NCBI GenBank assembly: GCA_030407315.1
Contig: JALQPE010001970.1
Location: 1 to 64,000, forward strand
Length of the DNA: 64,000 nucleotides
Source of the DNA: Asparagopsis taxiformis
Lineage: Eukaryota > Rhodophyta > Florideophyceae > Bonnemaisoniales > Bonnemaisoniaceae
Direction: 5' to 3'
Shown here: piece after piece, positions 45,801-56,317 of the stretch
Position numbering within the stretch: the first letter of the stretch is position 1
How the letters are laid out: the number at the start of each line of letters is the position of its first letter
Notes under the pieces: generated by a model
Told to the model about the DNA's origin: nothing
Database searches by the model: none
The model's input: only the letters and a program-made list of their open reading frames with translations
Program-made: the position numbers and the translations under genes

Positions 45801-47246
45801 TTGAATTCGAGGTGTTTGGAGATACGCGACGTGTGTGACGTGTCAGAGTGTATCGATCGCGTTGTTTCAAGTGTCGCCATTTCAAATTGTGATTGGCCAT
45901 CTGTACCCACCGTGTCGAATGATCGAAAATATGTCGCTTTCTCTGAGGGATCTTATTCTCATGAAGTGCATATCTATGACGCAAGCGAAGGAGTTTTGCT
46001 GCGCTCACCATCAGATGTGAAACAATTGGTGTTGGCTTCAATCGGCAATCAACAAGGAAAATCGGCATCGGATGGAGCGTCGGGGGATTCTGGTGTTTCA
46101 GCACGTGACGAGCCGCGTGTAAGTATTGATACATTTTGGTTTAGCGCAGATGGTTCCACTATCTCTGTTGTTGCAGAAGTTAAGATACGCGGAGAAGACC
46201 GTGTGTGGACTTGGATGAAGAGCAAACCCATATGCTGGAATGTGCGTTCAGGAGCAGTTCTGGACGAGTCACAAGTTGAAGGCGAGACGAATGCATCGAA
46301 CAGGTCTGCCAGCTCGGGAACAAATGGTGGAGAGCAGTCTTCAGCTCTCAGCATTTATCAGGGTTCCGTGGTGAGGTGTGAGCATGACAGCAAATGTTTC
46401 ACCATAGCCACCCTGGAGGGTATAGTCTTCTCTTGGCATTACTTCCACACCAAGTCTCGCCTGTTGTTTCCGAAGTTTGGTGTTGGTGTCACTTACATCG
46501 ATCTCATGACTGAGAAAAATCAACTCCAATTGTACGACAATCACCCACCTCTCCCACCCCTCCCACAACTGCATCTACCCCCATCAGAAGACGACCCCAA
46601 ACACAAAGACCAAGACATGACGGGTGAAGCAGAAGAGGTGTATGATGTCTTCATCAGTCATGCCGGCCCCGACAAGTGGACCATCGCAAAGCCCCTCTAC
46701 GATCTACTAGTTGCACTAGGCTTAAAAGTGTTTCTGGACACGGCCGAGCTGAAGCCTGGGCAGCACGCACCGCAGAAGATGATCCATGCGATGCGGACCG
46801 CCAAGATTGCTGTGGTGATTCTGTCGCCAGAGTTTGCAGCGAGGAAATGGACGATGAGGGAACTGATGTGTTTCCTGGATCGATATGGTGCGGGTGGGGA
46901 ACGGGGAGTGATTATCATTCCAGTTTTCTATCGGCTGACGCTGGATGAGTGCAGAGATGAGAATTCGCTGTTCAGCATGGTAGATAAGAATGGACAAAGC
47001 GTGTTCATCACGGAGGGCTTTCTGCAGCGAATGGTGCGGGAGGACGAGTACCAAATCAGAGATGTGGTCAAAGTACTGCAGTCACTGAGGAGCGTGACTG
47101 GAATCGAGAATAGCGAGGGAGTGACGAATGGGACAAGCGCAGAGGAGAAGGAGAAACAGGATGCGTTTGTGAAGAGGATAGCGAAAGCGATTGTAGAAGG
47201 GAAGGAGAGGCTAGAAAGTGGACGTGCAGCTGGTCCTAGCGGCTAA
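42813..47246 (+). CDS. NB-ARC / WD40 / C-terminal TIR receptor-like protein
   Basis: The protein has 1477 residues. The ATG at 42813 (CCATGG) is preferred because it gives M-G-N-C-C, an N-myristoylation signal with adjacent Cys that could be palmitoylated; the frame is open from 42405. A Pro/Ser-rich linker spans about 35-90. NB-ARC has P-loop G-M-G-G-V-G-K-T-T at 135-143, kinase-2 L-F-D-D-V-W with D226-D227, and G-G-L-P-L-A at 321-326. A helical stretch follows, then WD40 repeats from about 650 to 1060 (clear S-A-S-W-D-R-T-I-R-V-W-D blades near 800-900). TIR is at about 1275-1420, with F-I-S-H-A near its start and E1350 in W-T-M-R-E-L at the place of the catalytic NADase Glu. NB-ARC proteins sense ligands by nucleotide-driven assembly; TIR would signal. 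Plant TIRs are N-terminal, so this order is different. It is probably membrane-attached. Confidence 0.9.
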   Translation: MGNCCAISNRSNSNPVSVSSTSSPHQPPQSTHSDRQIPRPPAEPPAEPPVTSPTSPASSQPPTTSPPPHPSPLQPSPPPTCLVSNVRVVTKPAYNVPSTGYATLDFLPDSNSPENVTYRHLLSDDATNNSISLCGMGGVGKTTILCALGRKDEIRYKFHDGVRFFRLGHDITMPSFIRQLERLVKCVLPDFLEDFNELAASEDLHHDMITDLTNRLAQKRFLLLFDDVWEADAAVYSLVCRMCKSVQGSEGTCLKVLSSTRNRNVADAVAPSICIPISPGDSDASKCREIFCRKAGISTSDIPSLSDQNQNALGHILQACGGLPLALSVAGSGVKQLMDPGSNHCDQNAISAFWGRLQKNTRRLARAEVGDGHSGLAYALETSLEFVEEKWESEKKTEELGDRLRAGEMFASLCIMQKQMCLPVSAIKKLWGVREAEAGVRMLSRNSLVSEVRDENKIIVGVDVHDLVLDMSMEMAKRGVGSAKWHARLLDGYRASLNRSGGAEDGGEDEGVEWWNLDSNDKYIVDNVVRHLLGAGEATEALGLLTDYRWVERMNEDEDRAPFQKVIAELRLLQSYIVEHEKTTMDKVTRDIEVIVKAMVLCMVPYCMKNRDECRFQLFGRLRDVKSESGIVERLVSSIERYGRVPWARAGPGVLTSGRSMLKRVLDVEEGGHCMCVVAGGEEVVVGGWRGKVGVYNGWDGSKKMSLVGQEAERVVDVYYERLSRRIYSCSSRGRVVVWEEYKMCYCVQAEGLQEDENIECMEVLPKRGRVVLGTNEGRLLVMDIEGEGTCSQNAFQIVDAHDSCVTSLTAGPSEDVVVSASWDRTIRVWDAENFADTENVLGRHEDSVYSVALSSDGRLLASGSRDGTVRIFDLERREQLWSSSAAHPIWVTCVLFSEDASLLYSVDWNRNIDVCKLSSDGRNVSLLRRLHHSPMGNIRSLCIEDESELFVLNENGIHVWDARDVQNRDEQVASFLPDVGGFGISADEATMLTWNLNSRCLEIRDVCDVSECIDRVVSSVAISNCDWPSVPTVSNDRKYVAFSEGSYSHEVHIYDASEGVLLRSPSDVKQLVLASIGNQQGKSASDGASGDSGVSARDEPRVSIDTFWFSADGSTISVVAEVKIRGEDRVWTWMKSKPICWNVRSGAVLDESQVEGETNASNRSASSGTNGGEQSSALSIYQGSVVRCEHDSKCFTIATLEGIVFSWHYFHTKSRLLFPKFGVGVTYIDLMTEKNQLQLYDNHPPLPPLPQLHLPPSEDDPKHKDQDMTGEAEEVYDVFISHAGPDKWTIAKPLYDLLVALGLKVFLDTAELKPGQHAPQKMIHAMRTAKIAVVILSPEFAARKWTMRELMCFLDRYGAGGERGVIIIPVFYRLTLDECRDENSLFSMVDKNGQSVFITEGFLQRMVREDEYQIRDVVKVLQSLRSVTGIENSEGVTNGTSAEEKEKQDAFVKRIAKAIVEGKERLESGRAAGPSG

Positions 47247-50200
47247 ACGCATTTGAAGGTTGAACTCGATTAGTTTGGTTTAGTGATGGTGATAAAGAAG
47301 AAAAGTTGAATAGATTATTGTGTTTCTCGCTGTGGATGACATGATAGGCTATTTCGTCATGAGAGGGTAGTGGAAGAGTGAGTATCAGGATGGGAGTACA
47401 GGCCGACATGATCAAAGGGCGATGAAGCGCGAGCACGGATGGGGAGTCTATGACTGCGAGTTGTGCGCAACGGAAGGGGGAAAGTGTGGTGAGCCATATA
47501 CGTTGAGGAAGTGCATCATTGGGTGTGTCGAATATTACGCGGAGTGAAGCCGGGGATCGAGCACATGGACTCCTCTTGCTGCGATGGAGGTAGTGATGGG
47601 ATGTGCAGTGGCCTGTTGTCTACGGATAGCTATACAAGCTGACTAGAAACAGAAAACACCGGCAGATCTCCGGACAAACAACGTAAGAATTACTGGTGAG
47701 ACTATAAAATCCGCAGATGGACTGCGACGGAACGAACGGCGCTTGTGTCGCGGCGCTATGCGATTCGCAGGCACTGCTCACAGGGTGAGTCAGTCAACAG
47801 CGAATGACTCGACTGGCGAGGGATAACTTTTTCTCGACCCGCGCTAATGCCCAGCGGTAGACGTCGAAGGAAGCGGCGCGATCGAGGGCAAAGAGAGGCC
47901 AGGTCTGCAGAGAGGTAAGCTGTCGAAAAGGAGCTGTTCGTGTAAAACCAATGAACCACATGTCTGGTGTGACTTTGTGGTTGTACGAGGATCAAGGTAT
48001 TTATCGCACAGTTCGAAAGGCGAATCCGGGATCGCTGTATCTGGCAGAACAAATTTGGGCGGCATGGAAAATCAAGTTTGAAATATGGCGCGAGAGATAT
48101 GTAAAGGGGAATATTCTCAGTAGTTGGTGAACACAGGAATCGATTGTGCAGCGCTTTGCATCGTTACTCGGGAGATTGTTGTCTGTCACAGCGCCACACC
48201 CAGTCTTTTATCGCGGCCGCTGTCGTCTTTCCCCCGACTCGCACCGCAATCTGCATCGCAACAGCCAGTTAGACTGTCATTTTGTGAGAAGGTGACGAAC
48301 GAGCATGGCGCCGAATAATCTGGTTTTGCCACCGTAGCGAAGAATGTCAAATGCGCCCATTATGGATCCAACATGTCTCGTTCGTGGTGTCCATTGCACC
48401 AAAGAGATTTGTAGTATTTGAATTGTATCGGCAACCGCATTCAATTATGCACGAGATGATGAACGCAATGTGGAATGGAGGATTGCCGTCATGATGTTCC
48501 CGCATATATATATGATTTTCGTAGTCTATTCCGCATGACAGCTGAGTATGGTCAAGGTGCGTTTATCAAGGAGGGGCTTTTGGTGCATATTGCGCGTAGG
48601 GGGATGGGTATGGAATCGCAGATGTACCCAAGGCTGTACAGTAGCCGAGGAATGTGATTGACCTTCGAAACAGGGGCGAGGTTGAGAATGGAGCGGGTGC
48701 GGAAGAGAAGACATACCCGTGTGTGACCGTAGAAGCGAAGCAGGAGTTGGATGGGGGAAGCGCTGGTGGTCGTAGTGGATGAATATTGGGGAAGAATATT
48801 GTTGAGTAGATAGACTAGTACGACATCCGATGACGTCCCTAAACGGAATATCGATGAAATGTGCTGGTCTGAATGCTGCTGCCGGGGATAGTAAAATAAA
48901 GAGCGGTGTGTTTTGGTGTGAAAGGGACGCACGACAGGATAAATGTGTGATGGATCAGAACTATAGAGTTGCGCTACGATCACCCAGAGTCGGAACTGGT
49001 GCGCTGCGAAACTGGCTGATCTCGCCAGTGTACTTGATTTGCTATTGAGGAGAAAATAAGTAGAAACGCTGCATGTCCGTTCGCTGGTACCGGATCTATA
49101 TCAACTACTGGGCGTGTGTGTCGAAGGGGCACACGGGGGTAATGATGAGCTGAGGAGCGGACAGTTGTTCTGCGCGTCATGGACATCATGTGGAACACAG
49201 ACGAGATTTGATTTGTCATGGCGCGGCTGGTATTCATTGCGACGCGGAGATATTCTGGAACCAGAAGTATGCAATAAATTAACAATGACCAAAGAACAAT
49301 ACGTTGACAATGATGGTGCGCAATGCCGATGCACAGATGGGGAATCCTCTGCCAAGGACACCGTTATTACGTCGCCACAATATGGTGCGCGTGACTCAAC
49401 GCAATGGACTGGAGGCGGCGATATGTCGCAATGGGCGCGCGATCGGGGGATGAATTATCGGTGCAGAATGTGGGGACGCGGAAGTGGTGGGAGATGAGAC
49501 AGGCGGGCGGCAGTAAACATCCGTGCGATGATGATGTTCTGCATGTTGGAGGCGGGTGGCAATGGCGTCTCGATGGGATACGTAGACTCGGATGTGTCCA
49601 TGGACTGGAGATGAGAACCAAAATATTTTAAAACTTCCAAAAAGTTGACAGCAATGACACATTATAATCTGCGATGCTGACGATGGTTGTCCCTAAAATT
49701 TCTACTCGGAATAAAAGTTGTGAGGCACGGTGGTGGTTTTGGCGCTTGACAATCGTTTGCGATGCACAATGCACCCATAGTTCGTGTGTGCCAACACCGC
49801 ATTGTTGATGTGAATGAGCACAATCACAGCTACTGCTTTTGCGATGGTCAGGAAATTTATTTAGTTGCGAGCCGCCTCTGCCCGTCTTCATAGACTTCCT
49901 GTTCCCTCCCACCGCCTCTCTCCTGCCTCATTCTACTTTCAGAAAACACACCAGTTACGCTGTGTTGTTTCAACCGGTTTCTTCGAGTGCACCACACCAC
50001 AATGGCAGCATGTTCGAATTTTTAATTACCAATTACAATCTGAAAGCAATTGTGGTGCAGCAAACGTATTTGTATAATCTAACCAATTGTACGGACAGCT
50101 GTCCAAGCAACATATACCACTCACTGTCCACTGCCAAATCCCGAATGCATCGAGTGCGGCTGAGCTGATTGGCGTATCGGTGATGCATCACACCAGAGAT

Positions 50201-51269
50201 GTAGTCCCAACTCGTTTCTTCAATTTCAGCACCTGTCAAACCTGAACAGACCTAACGTCTTCAATCGAGACACGAGTGTTTCGCAAACATGCACCGACAG
50301 CACACGTGATAGACCCGGGAAGGACAAACTTGCTCAAAACGACAAGTCCCATCTACACTTGTTCATCGTCACGCCCTCTCCGCCGCCGCTGCGGACACCC
50401 GTCTGTGCGTCGCTGACGATGTGTGTCTATCTCTAGCTACTGTCGAAAATGATAGAACATATTAGGTATCAATATAATCTTATATCGATTATACAATACA
50501 CGTTACAATCACGACACGTGTGTCGAGGAGTAGTCGTCAGTATTGCAGCTCAATATACGCGATTTCTGGCAAGCCGTAAGAGGTGGGCCTTGTTGTCGGG
50601 TATATCGGTTCTCTTACCAATTGGAAGTTGATGCAACCGTATGCAGGGAGGTGCCTGTTGCGGGGTTCTAACGGACTCGTGGTCGAGCTGTAGCCTTTAG
50701 GTTACACTGTCTCCAGCCTTCAACGAAGTAGTTGGACTAGCAAATGCTTTGCTAGGATTAGAAGGTAGTGTTCTGTTGTTTTTTGTCTGTGTGTGTCTCT
50801 AACATATCCTGGATGGCATCTATGATGTATATATGTACTAAATATGAGTACCTCTCCGTTTGAAACTACTACTAAATTATTTGTGAAACCACTCTCCTGA
50901 TTTCGCGTCAGTCGCATTTTTGCGCCTCGTAATCATTACGAGATAATTTCAAGACATGGTTATGCATCAGTGACTGCAAAGAATTCCACACATTTGAAAA
51001 GGGTCTACTTCGATGTCTGGTACCCCATGAACTTGGGATGCGAAACGTTGTTTTCTTCTACTCGGAAAGTATGGATATTGTGGGTGACAAGAGGATAAAA
51101 TCAAAAGGCGCTGTAAAGATGCTCAAGACTAGTTAGTTTTAGTTTTGCTGACCATCAACAGAAGTTCAGTACATTATCACGCCTTCGGCTCTTGGAACCT
51201 TGGAGGTCTAATTCATCATGTGGGAGTGCTGATGGACTTTAAGAACCTGACAGGATGAGAAGGTGTGAT
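47247..51269. other. Long unassigned region
   Basis: About 4 kb has only short frames on both strands and no recognisable domain. No tRNA or rRNA was seen. It holds one copy of a dispersed repeat (47440-47800). Some parts could be untranslated or regulatory, but nothing here supports a call. Confidence 0.55.
47440..47800 (+). repeat. Dispersed diverged repeat, copy 1
   Basis: It can be aligned by eye with 51670-52020. Shared landmarks in order are GCGCAACG-AAGG, CGTTGAGG-AGTG-ATCAT, CATGGAC and GATG/GTTGGGATGTGCAGT. It lies about 200 bp past the receptor stop codon. Confidence 0.5.
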
Positions 51270-51638
51270 TATGGAAGGTCGTTCGTGCAGGTATGTTTGA
51301 TCTTGTAAGCGGTTGAGGCATAAACGGAAGGAGACGATGAGTTTGGGAGCATAGAACAATGGTGATCAAGATGGTTTACGAGAAGAGATGTCTATCCTTA
51401 AGGGAGACTTTCGATAGTCTTAGGATGACTAGCAGTACTATATAGAGATACGCGAAGTGTAAGGACAGTCGGTCAGGCAGAGAAAACAATTGTTTGGCGG
51501 GTATTCAGACAGTTTCATTCCGGGAAGGTGTACAAACAATTTGGTGGAGTTGAGTAGTGAACCCTTTTGTCCACTAAAACTGTAAGTGGTACACTGTATA
51601 ACATTTTGAATGCAATGTTGCACGATCAAACATCAATA
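51270..51638 (-). repeat. Solo Copia-4 LTR (369 bp)
   Basis: It is the reverse complement of the array LTR with small indels, from TATTGATG to CTTCCATA. The 5-bp duplication GTGAT flanks it at 51265-51269 and 51639-51643. It is probably the product of LTR-LTR recombination that removed the interior. Confidence 0.92.
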
Positions 51639-51669
51639 GTGATTGAGCAGTGGGTAAGTGTGCCCTCGA

Positions 51670-52020
51670 AGGGTAGTTTGTGACCACAGGTTTCGCGCAA
51701 CGCAAGGAGCAAAGAACGACGCATTATAAGCGTTGAGGTAGTGTATCATCGCGCTGTATCAAATTTAATGCACGGCGAAGCAGCGGATACTGCGCATGGA
51801 CCAGTGCAGCGGTTGTATCATGTGTTAGTTGATGTTGGGATGTGCAGTCCGATGTCATTCATGGATTGATAGATATGCTAGAAAAACAAAACAGGCCAGC
51901 CGAGCGGTAAAGAAACAACCCAAGGATGAGTCGTGGGACAATACAATCAGCTAATGGAAAGGTGCGACACAGACACCACGTCTGTCACGAAACAATGGGA
52001 TTCAAAGCTGTGCCTCTAGA
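51670..52020 (+). repeat. Dispersed diverged repeat, copy 2
   Basis: It is the partner of 47440-47800 and starts about 30 bp after the solo LTR. No coding capacity is evident. Confidence 0.5.
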
Positions 52021-52732
52021 GAAACTGGTCTCCGGCGAACAACGGCGTCTCATACCTCAACTTGGTTTGAGAGAGCGCATAGGAAAAGTCTCCCGACATC
52101 GCATGGACGCGAGAAATGGAGTACATTGGCTGGTGGGCGGCAATCAGTGTCATCGATAGCAGACTGGGATGAGGGAGTGATTCGAGTTGCACTCGCCCGA
52201 GCACGTGCAGCTTGTAGACATTTGTAGCTTAAAATACAAGCTTGGAAATAATTAGCAGTGAGATAATTTCAAAACTCACACTGCAAGCCGTGGAAAGACT
52301 CACACAGTTTAATGTGGGGGTGAGGATGACTGGATATGTATAACATTCACACAGTGAGAATTCAGTGGTCTACAACCATTGAAGTTTATAACGGCATAGA
52401 AAATAGGATATTATTTAGAGTAGAACAGCCTCGATGAGACATGAGGATCGAGGGGGACGACCTACTACGATCTACGACGATCGACGACGATCGAGAAGAG
52501 AGCACACTGATCTCTAGATCAGGTGACGTCAGAGGCCGAGGTTCTAACCACTGCCTAAACAGTCTTCATAAAGACATTCAAGCACATTCCAAATTCCCTG
52601 GGCTCTAGCCCTGACATCGATTACATTTTGCAACCAAGTTGCCGCAAGTCTGAATTGTTAAAAGGTTACAGATATATATCTGACCAATCTTTTCCGGCCG
52701 GAACAAGTCAGCAACGAGGAAGGAAAGTGTAA
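52021..52732. other. Region before Gypsy-1, no gene seen
   Basis: A short ACGATC-type simple repeat lies at about 52465-52500. The 5' LTR of Gypsy-1 may lie here, but no matching copy is available to define it. Confidence 0.45.
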
Positions 52733-52849
52733 ACGGAAATTGACTCATTTGGAAATGCCTCAAGCATCAAAGGCAGCCATTCTAATGGAAGGAGCAAGAA
52801 ATCTCCACCTGCCATTTTCGAGACTATATCTCATCCAATACTGGAATCA

Positions 52850-53644
52850 GTGGACCCAGCAGATGCTGTCAGGTTCCTACGCGATAGGGACAGATATGAA
52901 ATGCAGATGTCTGAAAATAACGCTGAGGGCCATTCTATCAAGTGTGCGTCATTAAGAGTGTTAGTTGATCCAACCGTACTGTCATCTATGTTTGAGTTTG
53001 GATTCTTCGACAACATTGCGCCAGGAATTGATGCAAGATACGTATCAGAAGCGCAAATCGAGAAATGCATCGAAAATATTGCTGCTTCACAAATGTCTAC
53101 AAGTGTGAACTCTACAGCAATAACAAATGCAGTCATGTGCATACGCATGAACATGAAGATTCAGAGTGCAAGGTCACGAGTGTACCAACTCGCAGTTGAC
53201 TTTTCTAGGCAATTGGAAGACATTGGCTACGGTGACTTTAAGAAAAGGAATCCGACCATGGCGTCGAAACTATTCACGCAACGTCTACATCCGAAAACGC
53301 TAAAAACACAAATAACGAATGATTTTGAGTTCATACCAGAACTTAAAACTAGCTGGAAAGTGTTTCTTAAGCACGTTTCAGAGCAAGCAGAAATAATTGA
53401 GCGAGCTCTAGAGTCAGCAGAGTTGAGCAACAGCTCATCATCCCCTAAATCAAAAAGGTCAGACAAATATGCCGGCCATAACAGCAAAAAACACAGCTCC
53501 GGAAGAGCCACACAAACACCCGAAAATCTACCTCGGTGTATCAACCCACAATGCAATCTCCGACACTACCTTCGCAACTGTAAGAACACATCAGAAGCTG
53601 ACAAGCCAAGACTGATGAGCGAATGGAGACAAAGGAACAAATAA
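52850..53644 (+). CDS. Gypsy-1 gag
   Basis: The frame is open from 52733 but has no ATG before the Met near 52898, so the true start is uncertain. The product is helical and charged, followed by a Ser/Lys-rich stretch. A zinc knuckle C-x4-C-x3-H-x4-C near 53540 marks a nucleic-acid-binding gag end. The stop TAA at 53642 is in the same frame as the pol that follows 18 bases later. Confidence 0.7.
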   Translation: MDPADAVRFLRDRDRYEMQMSENNAEGHSIKCASLRVLVDPTVLSSMFEFGFFDNIAPGIDARYVSEAQIEKCIENIAASQMSTSVNSTAITNAVMCIRMNMKIQSARSRVYQLAVDFSRQLEDIGYGDFKKRNPTMASKLFTQRLHPKTLKTQITNDFEFIPELKTSWKVFLKHVSEQAEIIERALESAELSNSSSSPKSKRSDKYAGHNSKKHSSGRATQTPENLPRCINPQCNLRHYLRNCKNTSEADKPRLMSEWRQRNK

Positions 53645-53662
53645 CATACGAAAGAAAGCAAC

Positions 53663-55777
53663 ATGCAGATGACAAGACATGTCGAACGACACCAGGCCGA
53701 TGACAGCTCAATGGTAGAGACAGTCTTTGCCAATGTTGCAACACGACCAGCCTGTGCTGACATAGGCAGCTGCATTAATTTAATGCCACCAGATCTATTC
53801 TCCAACCTATTGGAGAAAAGCGCATCGATGCGCATTGAGAATCTCAAGGCTAACAAAAAATTCGAGATGGCAGTCAGTGAGGATAAGAACGGACAAAAGG
53901 TTTATGTGGAGTGTGACAAGAGAGTCACTCTTGACATACAACTAAATGTCCGACATGCCTCATCATTGACGATTCGTAATGTCACATGGTACGTTGCGAC
54001 TCGCCATGCCAACGATCCTTTGCTTTGCAGAGACCTTCTCAAAGCACTTGGAATAGATGCTAAGGCGGCTCTAGCTGCAGCATGCGAGACATTCAAAGGA
54101 CACGTTGACGCAGAAGAACTTCTTTCTGGGAGAGAATATCCAGATGGAAGCATAGCACGTCTGTTGTCCGAAAACGGAGTGTATCATAACGCGAACAATG
54201 AAGAAGATACATGTGATGAAGAACATATGTACTTGGAAATTGGACAAGACAATGAACAAGATATGAAGGCAGCATTTGACAAAATAACACAGAGTGCCAC
54301 AGACAATGGAATGTCACCTGATGGAACTGCAAAATTGAGAAATGTATTACACACATTTCGCGATGTGTTCCGCATACGTCTGGGTAATGACCCACCGGCC
54401 AAAGTCGAGCCCATGAGAGTTTCCCTTAAACCTCAAGCGCAAGGAATCATATCAAAATCTAGACGATACAGTCCAGATCAACGAGAATATATAACAAAAT
54501 TCTTAAAACGGGCCAAACATTACGGGTTCATCAAAGAGAACAGGAATGCAACATGGGCAGCTGCGCCACTTTTGGTCCCTAAGCCAAATTCAAGCAAGTT
54601 CCGACTGACCTTTGACTACAGGCCTGTCAACAACGCTACGCTATCCACCAGTTGGCCAATGCCACACTTGGAAAGTGAGTGCGCAGATTTTGCAGGCAGC
54701 CAATGCTTTGCCTCGATCGACTTTTGTTCAGGTTATTGGCAGCTACCTCTAGATGAAGAGAGTCAAAACGCACTCAGCTTCATTACTCATGAAGGGATTT
54801 GGCAACCCACCCGAACGCCCCACGGAGCAAAAAACTCCGCGTGCAATTTCCAATCACGCGTGGAACCATGCTTTGTTTCCATCAGAAAGAACGTCAAAGC
54901 ATGGCAGGATGATTTCATCATCCATCACAACAGTGAAAAAGGACTGTTAGAAATATTGAGCCAATTCATGCAAATATGCAGACATAGAAATCTCAAGATT
55001 TCAGCCACCAAGTCCACCCTTTTCACAACAAGTGTGAAATGGTGCAGCCGAATCATTGACAAAGATGGTGTCCACTATGATCCCAGAAACCTAAGTGGAC
55101 TCCGAAACATAACATCACCTAAAACGGCTGGAGAGTTATCTCAGTACATACATTGTTTACAATGTATGTCGCAGTCAATACCTGACTTTGCCAATCGCGT
55201 CAGTAGCATGCGCAAAGTTCTAGAAGCAGCATACCGCAAGACTGGCAAACGAAATAAGAGATCAATAGCGAGTGTTCCATTGTCAAGCCTGTCATGGGGC
55301 AGAACGCATGAAATTACATTTCATGAACTACAAGACAGCCTCCGACAATCTGTCCGACTGGCTCATCCCGACCCAAAATTACAAAAATGCATCTATACCG
55401 ACGCCTCAGACAACTACTGGGCAGCAGTCGTAACACAATGCAACACAGAGGAACTCGAAAAGCCTCTGGAAAAGCAAATGCATCAGCCATTAGCTTTCGT
55501 GAGCTCAGCTTTCAAAGATAGTGAGCTTCATTGGTCGACATACGAAAAGGAAGGATTCTCAATATATCAAGTTTTTAAACGACTTGATTTCCTGCTGCAT
55601 GGAAACAAACCCTCGCACGTGTACACAGATCATCGCAACTTGCTCTTTGTTTACAACCCACTAAGTATGGAACCTGCAATGGGCAAGCACGTGGTGAACA
55701 AAGTTCAGCGTTGGGCTTTATACTTATCAAGATTTCAATATACAATTGAACATATCTCCGGAGACTCTAATGTAATG
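53663..55777 (+). pseudogene. Gypsy-1 pol, truncated (protease, reverse transcriptase, RNase H)
   Basis: It begins at the ATG at 53663 in the gag frame. The aspartic protease has A-D-I-G-S at about 53758. Reverse transcriptase has F-D-Y-R-P-V-N, a catalytic D in S-I-D-F-C-S-G-Y-W and Q-D-D-F (about 54906) in place of Y-x-D-D. RNase H starts with Y-T-D-A-S (about 55396) and reaches T-D-H-R-N-L before being cut. The frame stays open into the LTR until 56014, but those codons are LTR sequence. The lack of integrase means this copy is dead. Confidence 0.82.
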
Positions 55778-56313
55778 TGTAGTATACGTGGCAATTCCGA
55801 AATTGCAAATATTGACGTTTTCCGCGGAATTCGAATTTCGGCGGACACGACCGGCGACAGCAATGCACGAACATTGCTGGCGCATGCGCGCGCGCAACCG
55901 GCACACGTGTGCAACGAACGTATTGGCAACGGCCAACGGACCAATGGGTCCCCACGTGCGACCCACAAGGTCCTTTCCCATTCGGGGACGTTACGAGCAG
56001 TGTTTACACTGTAAAGCGATTCCAACGAGGCTAATAGGTATTGGCATCGTGCCGAGAGGGAAAGGGGACAATTCATCGAACGAGCAACGGCTCTAGTCTA
56101 CGACTGACTTCTACGTTTTACGTTTACGTTTTGCCGAGCGAGGCTTCGTCTCCGTCGAGCTGCGTACTCCCTACCCATCGCCGCACGTAAGGCTGATTGC
56201 GTGTAGTGCCTCCGGGCTTGGTTGAGAGCGCCTCCGGTGACGTACCACCTCGTTTGCTAACGTAATCCTCGCGTGGATTGTTGCGTCGTAACGCTCGTGT
56301 CTACTCGCTAACC
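55778..56313 (+). repeat. LTR of the Gypsy-2 family, upstream copy
   Basis: It begins TGTAGTATACGTGG and matches 56318-56855, with about 3% differences by eye and small indels. It ends at CTCGCTAACC, and only TATC separates it from the next LTR. No duplication matching its left flank (TAATG) is found, so it is not a simple solo insertion. Confidence 0.8.
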
Positions 56314-56317
56314 TATC

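Larger units (their letters stand above)
52733..55777 (+). mobile_element. Gypsy-1, Ty3/Gypsy element cut at RNase H
   Basis: The order gag, protease, reverse transcriptase, RNase H fits Ty3/Gypsy. Integrase is not found in the window. The coding frame passes without a break into an LTR of the Gypsy-2 family at 55778, which marks the cut. Neither LTR of Gypsy-1 itself was identified. Confidence 0.8.

Noticed and set aside
44779..45910. Long minus-strand frames opposite the receptor gene
   Set aside because: They are shadows of the strongly coding plus strand.
49114..49497. A 127-codon plus-strand frame
   Set aside because: It has no motif and overlapping frames are equally long, as expected by chance in open sequence.
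55778..56014. C-terminal codons of Gypsy-1 pol after 55777
   Set aside because: The DNA is LTR sequence also present at 56318, so these codons are not pol.
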